This document shows positions 43,578 through 55,670 of a DNA stretch of 64,000 nucleotides, in pieces. A program made the translations under genes and the position numbers. The notes under the pieces were generated by a model. The model was not told the origin of the DNA, did not search any database, and saw only the letters and a list, made by a program, of their open reading frames with translations. Each line of letters begins with the position of its first letter. Within the stretch, counting starts at the first letter, position 1. Source of the stretch: Neoscytalidium dimidiatum (Eukaryota > Ascomycota > Dothideomycetes > Botryosphaeriales > Botryosphaeriaceae); NCBI GenBank assembly GCA_037367355.1, contig CM074695.1, forward strand, positions 3,410,001 to 3,474,000. Reading direction: 5' to 3'.

Positions 43578-45011
43578 TCATGATGCGTCCGACGCCTTGC
43601 GTGGCTTACATTTGTCATGCGCCATGTGTCCGTTGCGCGCCGTCGTCCGCGTGAACTCCGCGCCGCATCGCGGGCAGTATGACTTGGCCGCCGTACCCGA
43701 CTTCTCGCGCTGGTGCCTGAGGAGGTTGCTGAATGTCGAGAACTGCCGCCCGTTGCACCCATGCTCCCAACACTGCGGCTTTGGCCTCGAGTTGAGCACG
43801 CGCACCCCGCGATCGGCTCCGAGCGCTGCTGACGGGTCTGCCGCCCCGCCGGCTCCGTACTGTGCTTGGTATGGCGATGCCGGACCTCCGTACATCGGCG
43901 GTGGTGGTGGTGGTGCTGCTGCTGGTGCAGGTGTGGTGCCGTATGGAACCCCGTATCCTGCGTTGCCACTGTATTGGCCCGCCGAGCTGTCTGATGTTAG
44001 GGCTTATGCGCCAACACTCGTGTTCTTTGGGGGTGGGGCAAAGTCTTACGTCGAGTAATTTGCACCGTACGGTCCGGGCATATTGGGATGGATCGGAGGG
44101 TACGGTGATGTCTGCGCATTTGCACCTGCCATTGAGGACCCGTCGCTAGACACCGGCACGTAGCCTCCGGATGCCGTCGAACTTGCTATCGAGCCATGTC
44201 TGGAGGAGTAGTCGGCACCGGGACTGCTCCTGAGCACGCCTGGGTACGCCTGCATGTACGGAGATGGTGCTCCGCTGCTCTGCGTGTAGTTCTGATGCTG
44301 TGGCGAAGATTGCTGGGTCTGGTCTGGCGCATAACCTGTTCGTTCCGATTAGCCCCTGCCCGACTCTTCCGAAGAACTTTTCTTTTGAGAAGATTCAGGG
44401 CGCCTTTAGCCACGAACGCCCCGCGACGTCCCGCCTCTTTCAGCTTTACCAGTGCGTGCTGCAGGGGAGCCATGGAAGACAGCCCAACATCTGCCCGGCG
44501 GCGCCGAGATGAGGGTCCGCTTTTTCCTCGCCTCGCAGACGGTCGTGGCTCTGGGCATCCCCGAGGTGGATACAACTTACCGTAGTCGAAGTTGGTCCCT
44601 GAGGGAAAGGAGCCGTACTGCGTGGGCATCATGAAGCCGAGAGAGCTGCAGGTCTGATGAGTGATGACTGATTGGGGGTGGCGTTCGATTTAATTGGAGT
44701 CCGGGTTACCTCATGTCTTGTGCCTCGTGGCTCGGAGGACTGTGACAAGTTTGGTCGGCAGCGGAAGTGCGCAGGTCGTAGTCGAGATCCAAGGGCGAGG
44801 ATGGATCGAGGAGGTTGAGGTCCTGGGACGAGCCGTCGAAGGCAGGGTCCAGGAGGTGTTGCGAGTAGGAAGGATCTCGCGGCGGGGTGGCCGCGGGGAA
44901 GGGTGGACTATGAGGCGCGAAGGAGTCTCGGGAGAGGCTTGAATGGCGGAGTGCCCGAGGATCAGATTCGTTCTCGGGATCTCGTGGAGCAGAGGATCTG
45001 GGAGGAGCCAT
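43578..45011 (-). CDS. C2H2-type zinc-finger protein, probable transcription factor
   Basis: Exons 45011-44710, 44645-44581, 44335-44050 and 43986-43578 encode 353 residues. The N-terminal 240 residues are low complexity, rich in Ser, Pro, Gln and Tyr (an activation-type region), with a proline run and a glycine/tyrosine-rich part. The C-terminus has a two-finger module. Finger 1 has Cys-x4-Cys then a His ([20 protein letters not shown]) but no clear fourth ligand. Finger 2 is [18 protein letters not shown] with final His/Cys ligands (C-x2-C-x12-H-x5-C). The tail is basic. [18 protein letters not shown] recurs in uncharacterised fungal proteins. DNA binding is likely but no target is known. 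The second intron (245 bases) is long for this window. The gene is alone in 8.5 kb of GC-rich DNA, which may hold extended control regions. Confidence 0.82.
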
Positions 45012-46059
45012 GATCAGTACGGCGGCGAGGAGTTGGAGCAGCTACGCCGCAACACGCTTACCGTAGGCTGTATTCGGCGAGATATGATGTCTTATATCAG
45101 GAAGTGTTTGGGCGATGGGAGCTCGTGTGCTGGGAAGACAGCTAAAAACGTTCACTCTCGGACAGCAGCTGCCTGCGCCATGCCCGGGGGGCGAGAGTAC
45201 ATCATATAGATGTCTACAACATGGTGGAAGAACCAACAGTCGCCTGGTTGGCTCCGTGCGCTGTAGGATTCGCCCCCCTGTCAGCACGCTTGGGGGAAAA
45301 CCCGTGCGGGCCATGAATCTAGTGAGGGCATAGGATATGATGCCACCTGCGTGCCTGGCACCTGCACGGCTGTCAACGCTTGGAACGGGAGATTAGTACA
45401 AGCTTTGGCTGTGCATGGTACGCTTGACCGCTGAGCGCGTGCTTTGTCAGGGCTCGAGCAGCTGCGGTGACACGGCGCTCAGGGTGCGTTCTCTGCCAGC
45501 CCTGGGTTTACCGCCTATGGGCCAGGGGCTTGGGACCAGTCGCGCGTGTTGGTGGCGCTCGAGGCGGCCGCATTTTCTGGAGATGCGTGCAGGCGGGTCG
45601 TTTCAGCGGGTGTTTCGCTGCCGGCCCAAAATAGGGCGACGACGAGGAGGACGAGTGCCTCCCGCTAGCCGGCGGCCCTGCCAGCGACCGACCAGACCAG
45701 AGCCAGAGCCCGCGCCAGCGCCGGACAGTGGGCCAGCACCGGCAGCACCAGCACCAGCAGCAGCAACAGCAGTAGCGCGCGCGAGCCAGTGCCAGTTGGC
45801 GGCGCGCGAGCGTGGGCGGTGATCGATCTGTCGACAGCCCCGCTGCGTCTGCTGGCTGCTGCTGCTGCTGGTTCTGGGGCAGCTACTGGGCCACTGCGCC
45901 ACGGCCGGCGTCTTTCTTTAGCAACAGCCAACGTGATAGCAACGAAGTAAGGGCAGTGCGCGTGGTGCTTAGCAGCGAGCTCTTGGCATGAGCCATTGCT
46001 GCCTAGCTGCCTGCGTGCGCCGGCCGACCCACCAGGCCACCGCCGCCGCGGGCTGCCCT

Positions 46060-46150
46060 GCCCTGCTCCCTGCCCTGCCCCCCGCCCATGCCCTCATACC
46101 CTCACGCCCACGCCCACGCCCACGCCTCTGCCCTGCCGGCTTGCCCTGCC
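46060..46150. repeat. CCCTGCC and CGCCCA low-complexity tract
   Basis: CCTGCCCTGC-type units (about 46055-46085) are followed by four CGCCCA hexamers (about 46103-46126) and more CTGCC. The C-rich strand is the plus strand. This is a simple-sequence tract and not a gene. Confidence 0.75.
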
Positions 46151-47317
46151 CTCGCTTTCGCATTGCGCCCAGCGTGCCGGTCCAAATCGGTGCCAGACCT
46201 GGCGCTCGGATCGACGCTCGCCGCCGCCGCCTGCTTGTCACTGCCAAACGGCGGGCCACCACACAGGCGATCTTCACGCTTCCCCACTTCTCGACGTCCT
46301 CCAGCCGGCTGGGGTAACGGTGCCAGGTCGCATGATGCTGGCCGCCCTCAGCAGCAGCAGCAGCAGCAACACCGCCAGCGGACGCTCCGCGACGCAGGCC
46401 CCAGGCCACACGCCCTGCGCTCCAAAGCCGCTGCCGCCCGCTGCTGCCAAAGCCGCCCTCCACAACACCACCGCTACTGTACTCTCTTCCCCTCCGCCCT
46501 CCGGCCGCCTCCTCAGCTCACAAGTAGCAGCTGCCCGGTGCTCGCAGATGACCCGGCCCGGCCGCTCACCGCAGCCAGCGAGAGCCCCAGCCAAGCGATG
46601 CGCATGACGGCCAGCGACCGGCAGGGCTAAGCGCTCGTTGCCAATATTGCACCAATGGGAAGCGGGAGCGAGCGCGTCGATCATGTTGGTTGGTGTCGGC
46701 TGTCGCATTTGGCTGGTTCGCTGCCCTCGAAAATGAGACCCTGGGAGGGGCGCGCGGTGCTGGGAGTTGCCGGCGCCGTGGCTGCCGTCGCAGGGTTGGG
46801 GGCTGTCGACGCCGGTGCGCTCCACCCGCAGCTCTGGCACGCTATATCAAAGCCCAATTTCCAAGCATAACGGAGCTGTGCCGGACGCGTTCCACCTCCC
46901 GTCCACCACAGTAGAAGGCGACCCCGAGCACTCCCGTCCGCCCGCGTGCCGTCGCCAGCACGGCCGTCGGCCCTCCGTCCGCGTCACCCGCCCTGCGATC
47001 GCCCGGCGACGATGTGACTTGCCAGCGCGCCCTTCTCTGGCGCCGCCGCGGACGCCCTAATGCGGACGGGAAGTGGAGTCTCTGTGTGCGCTCTGTTCCG
47101 TAGCGCGCGGCTGAAGAGCGCAGCGCCCGCCACTGACGACGGCTTCCACCCCTTCAGATATCAAGAGATCGGCCCGGTTGATTGTTGAGCCAACGTGCTG
47201 CGCGCTGCTGAAGCATAGCGTCGTCTCGGCCTTCGGAGTCGTCGAGGATGCGTGCCGACCGCCAATTTCCAACTCCAGGCCCGCTCGCGCGCCGCCCTGG
47301 ACGCCCGTCGACGCCGG

Positions 47318-47617
47318 CTAGCTCTCCTTAATTTCGACCTCGCGCAGGCGGCACGGGAGCCGCTGCCCGGGATGGCGCGCGTTTGGGAAGGCGCCCATGA
47401 TCTCCACGCATCCCCGCGGCAGCGCCAGAAGATGCACGCAAGGGCAGTCGTCGATGATCGACATGTCGACAAAACGCTCGGCGTCCAAAATCTCCGTTTC
47501 GCCCGCGTCGAGAGGGAGAGCGTCGACGCCGGGCGACGCCTGCCAAGACGGCAACAACCACGCATCGTCTGTTGCCAAAACTCGGCCCCGAAGCCTTAGC
47601 ACTGCGCCGGCAGTCAT
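47318..47617 (-). CDS. Small hypothetical ORF, doubtful
   Basis: An ATG at 47617 opens 99 codons in one exon. The product has a mixed composition (FVDMSIIDDCPCVHLLAL) more protein-like than the surrounding frames, and ends REVEIKES. I recognise no family. There is no supporting context, and the overlapping frames are open too, as happens in GC-rich DNA. It may be chance. Confidence 0.2.
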   Translation of the reverse strand: MTAGAVLRLRGRVLATDDAWLLPSWQASPGVDALPLDAGETEILDAERFVDMSIIDDCPCVHLLALPRGCVEIMGAFPNARHPGQRLPCRLREVEIKES

Positions 47618-49411
47618 CTGATCGGCTGTGGTGTGCAGGCTTATCGCTTTCGAGGCATTGCTCAACGTCGTCTCCCTTTGCTCGCGCCCTGGGTGCGGCT
47701 CGCTGGCAGGCGCCACTTCCCCAGCTGGAGAACGCCGGATGATCAGCCTCAGCAGTCCTCATTTCAGGGCGGAGTGGCTGTCCCTTTGAAACGGCCACAG
47801 GGCCTGTGATGGTGGCCGCGCATGTGATGATGGGCGACGCGTTGCCAGAGGAGCAGCGTCGTCGTCGTCAGTCGTCCAGAGTGCACGATGCCTCGTCGTT
47901 CGCTTTTGGCGATAGATCGTCGGATCGCGTGCCGGGATTGACCGACAGGGGGCGGTGGTGCTGGCGCGCAGATGAACATTGCGCAAGGCCTTGCCGATTT
48001 TTGGTTGCCGCTGTAGCCCAGCACCCGCGTCCACGGGGCGGTCGCTGCAAGGAAAAGCACGCCCGTGCCGCAACCCTCACCACGTCTTTCCTGTTCTTCG
48101 ACGACGTCGCCGTCGCATACACGTGCGCCCCGCCCGTCCTTGAGCTTGGAGCGCTGCAAATTTGGCGGCGCGGAGCAGCGTCCTGCCAGGCATGTGGCCC
48201 AGTCGAGGGCTCGCGAATTGCTTCCCAAACGCGCATGTTCGCCTGGACCCGCCGTGCCCCAGGCAACAATGGTGATCATCGCAACCATCATGCCGAGCAC
48301 TGAGCTCCAAATGACTGGACCACGCGCGGTACTGCGGAATCTCCAGATTCCCGGTGCGCGCTACACACCCACTACGCCCAGGCCTGCTTGGCCCTGGCCC
48401 CGCGCCATTGCCCCTTTCGGCGCCGCCTTTTCTGCTACGCCTTTTGCGATCCCTTTTTTTTTTCGGATGCGCGCCTCTTGATCGGAAGAAGGAATCGTGC
48501 GGTGAAAGCCAATTCATCCCTCTAAACCCCTGGCCGGAATTGTACAAGGCTGCCCTCCCAATGCGTCGCCCTATTGCACCCTGGGCAACCTGCCGGGTAG
48601 CGTCGGGGAGCGTCGGGAGCCCAAGATACGCGGCCCCCGTCCGGCCGCTTCGTTACTCGAGCGTGCCCGACAAGCAAGCATATCCCTGAACCGACGTCAG
48701 GGACCGCCGACGGGCAACGAAACTCATTTGAGAGGGGGAAAAATGAGTGGAGAGGCAGTCTGGACGGGGTGGCCGGCGAGCAAGAGCATATCGCAGTGCT
48801 TCCGCGGCCAATAGGCAAAGCATCCGCGAGAACAGGCCTGGGGGTCAAAATTGTCTCCGAACGTTAGGGGAAAAAAAAATGTGTGCGCGGTCTTCGGCGG
48901 CGGGCCCGCTCAAATTAGGCTTCATCTTGTGCTTTTCGGGTAAGTCAAGCCGTTTTTTTTTTATTTTTTTTCTGGCCGCCACTTTGTTTTAAAAGAGCGT
49001 GCACTGCGAGATCAGTCCACGGCCCCACGCATGCCCTACTTTCTAGCCCCACAACACATGCGGTAATTCCATGTTGTTCGTTTGGTTCGTCCGTTGGCGG
49101 CCGCCTCTCGGCCCTGCCTCGTCGACTGCCCAATGACTATTCCATGCCTCGGAAGGACTGGCAAACAGTTAGCCCACACCTGTTATTGACGGGAAAATCG
49201 GGCAAAACGCCCCCAGCAATCGCCCGCATATGCCGGTTCCAACGGCGTGCTTTCTGATCCTTTTCGAAGATCGAGCTACTTTTTTTGGTGTCACGCTTGT
49301 CGAGACTGCACATCCGCCCCCAAGAAATAATCCGAACGCCCGTCGGCAATTCGATCCCCCCCCACCCGCCTATCCTCGCTCGCTCCCTACCAAAGGTGCA
49401 TCTTCAATTCG

Positions 49412-51794
49412 TCATCCCATCGCCGCGAGGGCGCGCTCGAAGGTTTCCACTAGCTCCGTCGTATCCTCGAGTCCGACGCTGAATCGAATCAGGTCTGACT
49501 CGACGCCGTAAGAAGCCGCCTGTGTCATCGGTTAGCCAGGCAGAAATTATCAGGTTGGTCGCTAACATCTCGCAACTGCGACGCTAAATGCACTGGTGCT
49601 GCGAGATGGGCCACGCTGCCCGCTGCCCTTCATGCGTCAGCCCATTTATGTGGCGCGGTAGGGCTAGAGGGCAGTGTGCTCTATGAGCAAATGGAGCAGT
49701 TCGTCCGGACGAGCGGTACGTCCCCAATGCGGACGAATGCTTCATCGCTGTGTGAGAGCCTACGGCCCGGAATGGCGGCCTACCCATCTCGCTTCCTCTG
49801 TGCGGTGCGTTTCGGTCCTCCCGGCGCGCGTCATAAGGCAAGAGTCACTTACCCAATCAAGCTCAGTGAAATGAGCTAGGATGACGTATGGTGAGCTGTT
49901 CATTTTCTCAGTAAGATCCTGCGTCTCATATCCGGGTTCCCAAATGAGGCTACCAACCTTAATGTGAAGTTCGTGCCTAGACTGGGCCCCTTCGCAGTGT
50001 CTAGGTGGTCGAAGAACTTGATGGCGTCTTCTCTCGAGTAGAAAGTGGCTGAGAGGAGCCCGCCGTAGCCGCCAGCGGGCCTCTTGCAGCGGTCGTAGAA
50101 CGCCCGCGTTGGACTGTACTTGGGATAGTACACTTGTTTCACTGCCCCTGGTCAGTATTGCTTTCCCATGTGCTTGGCGCCTGCAGCCGTACCTTTCGGG
50201 TGCTTCATGAGAACTTCGCAAATGGCCTCCGCATTCACATTGATCCTCTCGATGCGTGAGACGAAGTCGCGGCTGTTGCGCTCCAAGAAAATGGCATCTT
50301 CTGGCCAGAAGTTGTCCTCGTACTCGGCTGCCCATGTCTTCTTGAGCAAGTCATAGTACCGTCCCTTCGGGTTGAGTATCGCACTGAGCCTATTTTTAGC
50401 CGTCGCTCGAAATGCCGAAACCAGCAAGACCTACCTGCCACCCATGACATTGCTATCGCCGCTGAAAATCTTGGTTAGGCTGCTGACCACCACGTCCGCA
50501 AAAGGAAGGACGTGAATGTTGAGGAAATTTCCGATAGTCTCGTCGACCACAACACCAAAGTCGTATTTGTCGGCGAGTGACCGAATGCGCTCTAGATCTG
50601 GCGCCTTGAGGAGCGGATTCCCTGGGAACTCGCAGAACAGGGCGAGGAACTTCTCACCGCTCTCAAGGCGCTTCTCGAACTCATCCAATTCCTCCGAGGA
50701 TCCAAATCCGTAGAACACGGCACCCGGCCCAAATTTTTCGAGGATCTTGAGCGTGTCGATGTACGGGAATCCGTAGCTGACGCTCTTGTGCTGGCCCAGC
50801 GCGGCCATCAAGGAGCGGTGAGTATTGAAGATGGCACTCATGCCGGAGGGATACATGTAAACATCGTCCTCGGAAAAGCCTGCCACAGGTCGAGTCCTCT
50901 CGTGATCGCGCTCCAACCTCAGCGCTTCTTCCAAGCCAACGTTGGCAGTTAAGGATCCCGCAATACGCCTTCTAATGGCGTGTTTTGCGTTTTCCGCGAA
51001 TCCGACGTCGAGGTTCCTGCCGAAGCGTTCCTCGACAAAGCGCAGGAAATCCTGACCATCTGGCTCTCTGACAGGAGCGGGATGCTGGGCAGTGAGATCC
51101 ACAGATCCTTTTTTCTGGTATCTGCGGGGCCCTTTGCACATGCGCTGTCCTGCCTGAGATTTCTCCACGAGCAGCCCATCCTCGAAGGCCTTGTGGCAGT
51201 ATTCTGCCCTCCTGCTAGATATACCGTCACCCGAGTGCTGCCAGAAGGTTTTGGCGATCTTGAATCGGTCTTTAGGGAAGATGACGGCAGACACCCGGGG
51301 CAATACACGGTCTTCGGGATGCTTGTGCTCAGGGCTTGTGACGAGATCAACTACCCGGACTTCGTTGGGTCCGAGTTCGGGAGCCTGCTTGCGGAAGAAG
51401 TCGACGCAACGGGAAGCGACAGTGTGGGATGGGAAGAGCATAGCACTCTCACTAGGGAGACCGTAGGTAGCAGCAATGGCATCGGCGAAGTGGGCAATCG
51501 ACTTATGAATGAAAAAGCTGTGCTGTTCAGCGCATTGAAGTATCATTGAGTCCTATATTGACTGCATACCGAGGATAACCTGTTTTCATCCTGCCGACCA
51601 CCTCAGGACGGCCCTCTTCGTAGCCTATGTTGGCGTCCCATGTCGGCAATGACACACTCACAGCCTGCCAGCGTTAGCAGTGATGCGATTTCGGCGCGGT
51701 ATGGTGGCGGGGACCATGGAAGACGGACATGAGCAGTAAGCGGAGGAATAGTCTCTCCCACATCGTTCTCGGGACTGAGGGTAGCGGCAACCAT
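49412..51794 (-). CDS. STR2: Cystathionine gamma-synthase (PLP enzyme)
   Basis: Seven exons (51794-51729, 51664-51570, 51517-50435, 50383-50193, 50141-49958, 49895-49853, 49519-49412) encode 589 residues, the usual fungal length. The start ATG has an ideal context (GCCACCATGG). SVSLPTWDANIGYEEGR and KTGYPRFFIHKSI open the conserved part. The PLP-binding lysine lies in SSLTKIFSGDSNVMGG near residue 402, with the upstream DETIGNFLN aspartate. RFSVGLEDTTELVETF closes the fold. The enzyme joins cysteine with an activated homoserine to make cystathionine, the first step of transsulfuration towards methionine. The last intron (49852-49520) is 333 bases, six times the others. A TGAGTCA box lies about 90 bases upstream. 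The gene is divergent from UTP22. Confidence 0.93.
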
Positions 51795-51994
51795 GGTGGC
51801 AAAGGTGCAGGAAGAAAGTTGGGTGCCAAATGGCAAATGAAAGCCGAGGAGTTCTAACGCAGAAGCCTCCGATGACCGGATCCTGAGTCAGTTCGAAAGC
51901 TCGTTATCGATAGTGTCACCTTTCTGCCAGGGTCCAGAAATTTTACCGCGCTCAAGCAACAACCTCAGCCCAGCTTATCGCAACCACCGAAAAC
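51795..51994. promoter_or_regulatory. Bidirectional promoter of STR2 and UTP22
   Basis: Only 200 bases separate the two start codons. The region contains the TGAGTCA box listed separately. No clear TATA box is seen. Confidence 0.6.
51884..51890. promoter_or_regulatory. Gcn4/CpcA (CPC1) box TGAGTCA
   Basis: A perfect seven-base AP-1/Gcn4 site lies 90 bases upstream of the cystathionine gamma-synthase ATG and 105 bases upstream of the UTP22 ATG. In fungi CpcA/CPC1 binds this site to raise amino-acid biosynthesis genes during starvation, which suits STR2. Function is inferred. Confidence 0.6.
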
Positions 51995-54900
51995 ATGGCG
52001 CTCCCGGCCGTCAAACGCAGAAAGCTCAGTCACGATTCCGACAGCAACGTCAGTAATGGCGCTGTCGGTCCTCGGTTTGCTGCCAGCAGCGATGCGCCCA
52101 GCGGCGACGACAATCACAGCGACGTATCGGCCAGCGACGTATCGGCCAGTGACGAAGACATGGACGTCGTATCGCAGAACGAGGTCGGCGAGCAGGATGG
52201 CACCGATGACGCCGATGAAGAGGGAGATCCCGACAACGAGAAGGGAGGAGAGCATTCCACCGGCCCAGTCAAGTCAGGGGAGAAGAAGGCCGGCAAGTCC
52301 CTGAAGGAACCGCGGAAAAAACTACTCCAAGATACCGACATGGCCGAATTGACGGGCGTATATACCGGCGAGGTGTACAAATCAAATTTTTTCAAGTTAC
52401 AGGTGGACGCGCTGCTGGAGCAGATCCGGCCCAAGCATGGCAAGAAAGAAGCTGCCGCTGAGAAGGCCCTCCGCGAGCTCAAAGCAATTATCGAAAAGAT
52501 CCCTGCTCGGGAACCCGCGTCTGTGAGTCTTCACGCTCTGTTAGATTCTTTCTTCAACTTTGCGTTCGCGCTGCCTTCGGAACAGGCCTTGATGAAGAAC
52601 TGTGCTGATATACGCCCAGATTTTAGATGCCGAACGTTCTCTGATCAAGCAAAGCAAAGTTGCTATCCCATTTCCGTATCCTCGGCCACCAAAGGACGCA
52701 AAATATACCCTCCAGTATGCAAAACCTACAGTAATCAATCCCATCGGGAGCTATCCCTTGAGGTTAAACGCAAGAGCCGGTGATGAACAGGCCATCGATC
52801 TTGTCACTGTCATGCCTCCCACACTGTTCCAGGAGAAAGACTACTTGAACTATCGTTACTTCTACAAGAGGGCCTATTACGTCGCGTGCATTGCTGCCGG
52901 AATCAAGGACGTCAAGGATCATAACTTCCAGCTCAGCTTCGATTACCTGAACGGGAACGAACTTCACCCAGTCGTTGTTGTTCAGGAGAAAGGTCACGCT
53001 GCTGATTTATCAAACTCCAAGTACCGCATCAACATCATCCCTGTGGTTTCAGATGGGGTCTTCCCAGAGGACAAAACTTTGCCCGAAAAGAATTGCATCA
53101 GACCAAAACACACTACCAATGTCTCAGCACAGGCAGGGTTGAAGCCAACGCCCTTCTACAATGCCGCTCTCCGTGGAGACAGCCAAGCAACTTCATATTT
53201 GAAGCTCCTCCATGGTGCACTGAGTCGGACTGAGGCTTTCAGAGACGCTTGTCTCCTTGGGAGGACATGGCTGTATCAACGGGGATTCAGCAGCCATATC
53301 CGGAACGGTGGCTTTGGCAATTTCGAATGGTCCGCTATCATGGCGCTGTTGTTACAAGGAGGCGGTTCAGCCGGCAAACCGCTATTTGCTGCGGGATACA
53401 GCAGCTATCAGCTCTTCAAGGGCATGCTGCAGTTCTTGGCTACCCAGGATCTGGTGGAGCAGCCATACTTATACCAAGCTTCGGGTGTGAAAATTCCCCG
53501 AGAGGATGGTGTACCGACCTTCTTTGATGGTCCGCGCGGTCTGAACATTCTGTACAAGATGATGCCTTGGGCGTATCAGCTTTTGCAACGTGAAGCTCGT
53601 ATCACTGTTGCAGCCTTGGGAGACAACGCTTTTGACCAGTTCGATTCCACTTTCGTACTCAAGTCCGATCATGCTCTATACAGATTTGACGTCTTGACCG
53701 AGATTCCCGTATCAGCATTTGGGATAGATCTTCAGGATGACGACCACACTCAGAAGCTTGTCAATAGCTACCAAAAGTTATACCGCGTGCTAAAACGTGG
53801 ATTGGGCGACCGCGCACAGCTCATTTCCCTCGTCCTTCCGGAGGGCCAGGCATGGCCTCTCGGCACTGCCAAGACTACAGTGTCTCGGGACGCTCGAATC
53901 TTGGTCGGCTTTGTCGTCGATCCGGCTAACGCGACGCGAGCCGTCGACCACGGCCCTTCTGCGGAGAACAAAAAGGCAGCTGCTGCGTTCCGCCAATTCT
54001 GGGGGGAGAAAGCGGAGCTCCGCCGTTTCAAAGACGGAAGCATCCTGGAAAGCCTTGTCTGGTCAACCAAAGAGTCCAGCGCCTCAATATTCGAGCAGAT
54101 CGTGCGCTACGTGTTGAACAGACACCTCGGAAAAGATGTGGCGGATCATGCCACTTTTTTTGGCGAACACTTCTCTCGTTTGCTCTCAGGCAGCAGTCAG
54201 GCTGGCACTGACCTCTTCCTTCCTTTGCGCACAACATTCGATACTCTGGAACGGGATATTCGCTCATTGGAAGGCATGCCGCTTGCAGCTCGTCACATAT
54301 TTGCAGCGGATCCGCAGCTTCGTTACGCCTCTGTAGACGTCCCTCTGGCATTTAATCGCGACAGCGCCGTATCGCCAGCGAATGTCGTCATCGAGTTCGA
54401 GGGCTCCGCACGATGGCCGGACGACATTAAGGCCATCCAGATGACCAAAGTTGCATTTCTCCTCAAGCTCGGTGAACTCTTGCAAGAAAACGTCAATGGT
54501 GTGAGCACCCACGTTGGTTTGGAAAACGAGGGTTTAGATCTCAAGAACCAAGCCTTTCTGGATGTCATCTATCCGACAGGTGCAGTGTTCCGTTTGAGAA
54601 TCCACCATGACCGCGAGCAGACGCTTCTTGAGCGTCGTCTTAAGGACAAAACCCTTGATTTGTCCTCGAAAGAGGCAACTGCGCTTGCTCTTGCAACCTA
54701 CAAGCGCGAATTCAATCGAATACCAGCCCACACTCAGGCCTTGCAAGCACTTTGCACCCGTCTGCCGGCTCTGTCACCTTCCATCCGCGTCTTGAAAAAG
54801 TGGTTTGCTGCCCATCTTCTGTCATCTCACTTCGCTCCTGAGCTCATTGAGCTGATGGTGGTCCGCACTTTCTTGAATCCATATCCTTGGGAGCCACCAA

Positions 54901-55670
54901 CAAGCCCCATGACTGGGTTTATTCGCACCCTCTCTTTCCTTGCTCGCTGGGATTGGCGCAATGAACCTCTCATTGTTGACTTTGGCGGCAGTATGAAGCC
55001 CGAGGAGGTATCCGCCCTTACCACGCGATACGAGGCCTGGCGCAAAATTGATCCAGCATTGAACCGTGTTGTTCTATTTGCCGCTACTAATATCGATCCG
55101 GAAGGCACAACGTGGACCGATCATGCTCGGCCTGCCAAGGTCGTTGCAACCCGTATGAGCGCCCTTGCCAAGGCAGCAATACAGACTGTCCGTAACCAGG
55201 GCATTACCATCAAGCCTTCAACCCTATTTGCTTCACCGCTGACCGATTACGATTTTGTCCTCCACATTGACTCTGCCTTCACGAAGTCTGGCCATAATAA
55301 GAAAACCAAGTCTGCAAAACACCTATTTAAGAATCTGGTGCTTCAGGCGGATGCCGCTGAGCCGGCTACGACCAATCCTGCGGGCTTCGATCCTGTCAGA
55401 CTGTTCCTTGCGGAGCTGCGTAATACCTTCGGTCATGCGATTATTTTTTTCTTCGAAGAGAATGAGGGGGATGTCATTGCCGGACTGTGGAATCCAGCGA
55501 ACACGGCAAAGAGGCGATGGAAGGTCAGGATGGGCTATTCAAGCACCCCCGTTTCTAGAAAGGACGGTGAGGCGGAGGTGGAAGCGGAGGTCAACAAGGA
55601 GGGTATCCTATCAGAGGTGGCGAGGTTGGGTGGAAAGTTGGTGAGGAAGGTGGAGGTCAACCGATGGTAA
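51995..55670 (+). CDS. UTP22: Utp22/Nrap, U3 snoRNP and ribosome biogenesis protein
   Basis: Exons 51995-52522 and 52620-55670 (97-base intron) encode 1192 residues. A basic start (MALPAVKRRKLS) and an acidic Asp/Glu/Ser-rich segment, with a short VSASD duplication, precede the Nrap fold. Conserved pieces include AIPFPYPRPPKDAKY, IGSYPLR, IDLVTVMPPTLFQEKDYLNYRY (shown in part), FGNFEWSAIMALLLQGGG, RRFKDGSILESLVW and EGDVIAGLWNP. The family consists of pseudo-nucleotidyltransferase/poly(A)-polymerase-like domains. Yeast Utp22 works with Rrp7 in the 90S pre-ribosome in the nucleolus, needed for 18S rRNA maturation. Length agrees with yeast (about 1237). Confidence 0.94.

Larger units (their letters stand above)
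45012..49411. other. 4.4-kb GC-rich region upstream of the zinc-finger gene
   Basis: This is the longest gene-poor stretch in the window. It is strongly GC-rich, with CAGCAC/CAGCAG tracts at about 45715-45780 and CTGCTG at 45850-45875, CCCTGCC and CGCCCA repeats at about 46055-46150, and T runs at 48455-48465 and 48952-48972. Frames are abundant but compositionally biased. It may be a long regulatory region or hold non-coding transcripts; the sequence alone does not decide. One small frame is listed separately. Confidence 0.5.

Noticed and set aside
50980..51549. Plus-strand frame of 189 codons inside cystathionine gamma-synthase
   Set aside because: It is antisense to a firmly identified exon with conserved PLP-enzyme sequence.
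51795..51803. Exact match to the yeast proteasome element GGTGGCAAA
   Set aside because: It is the complement of the start-codon context (TTTGCCACC before ATG) of cystathionine gamma-synthase, which is not a proteasome gene.
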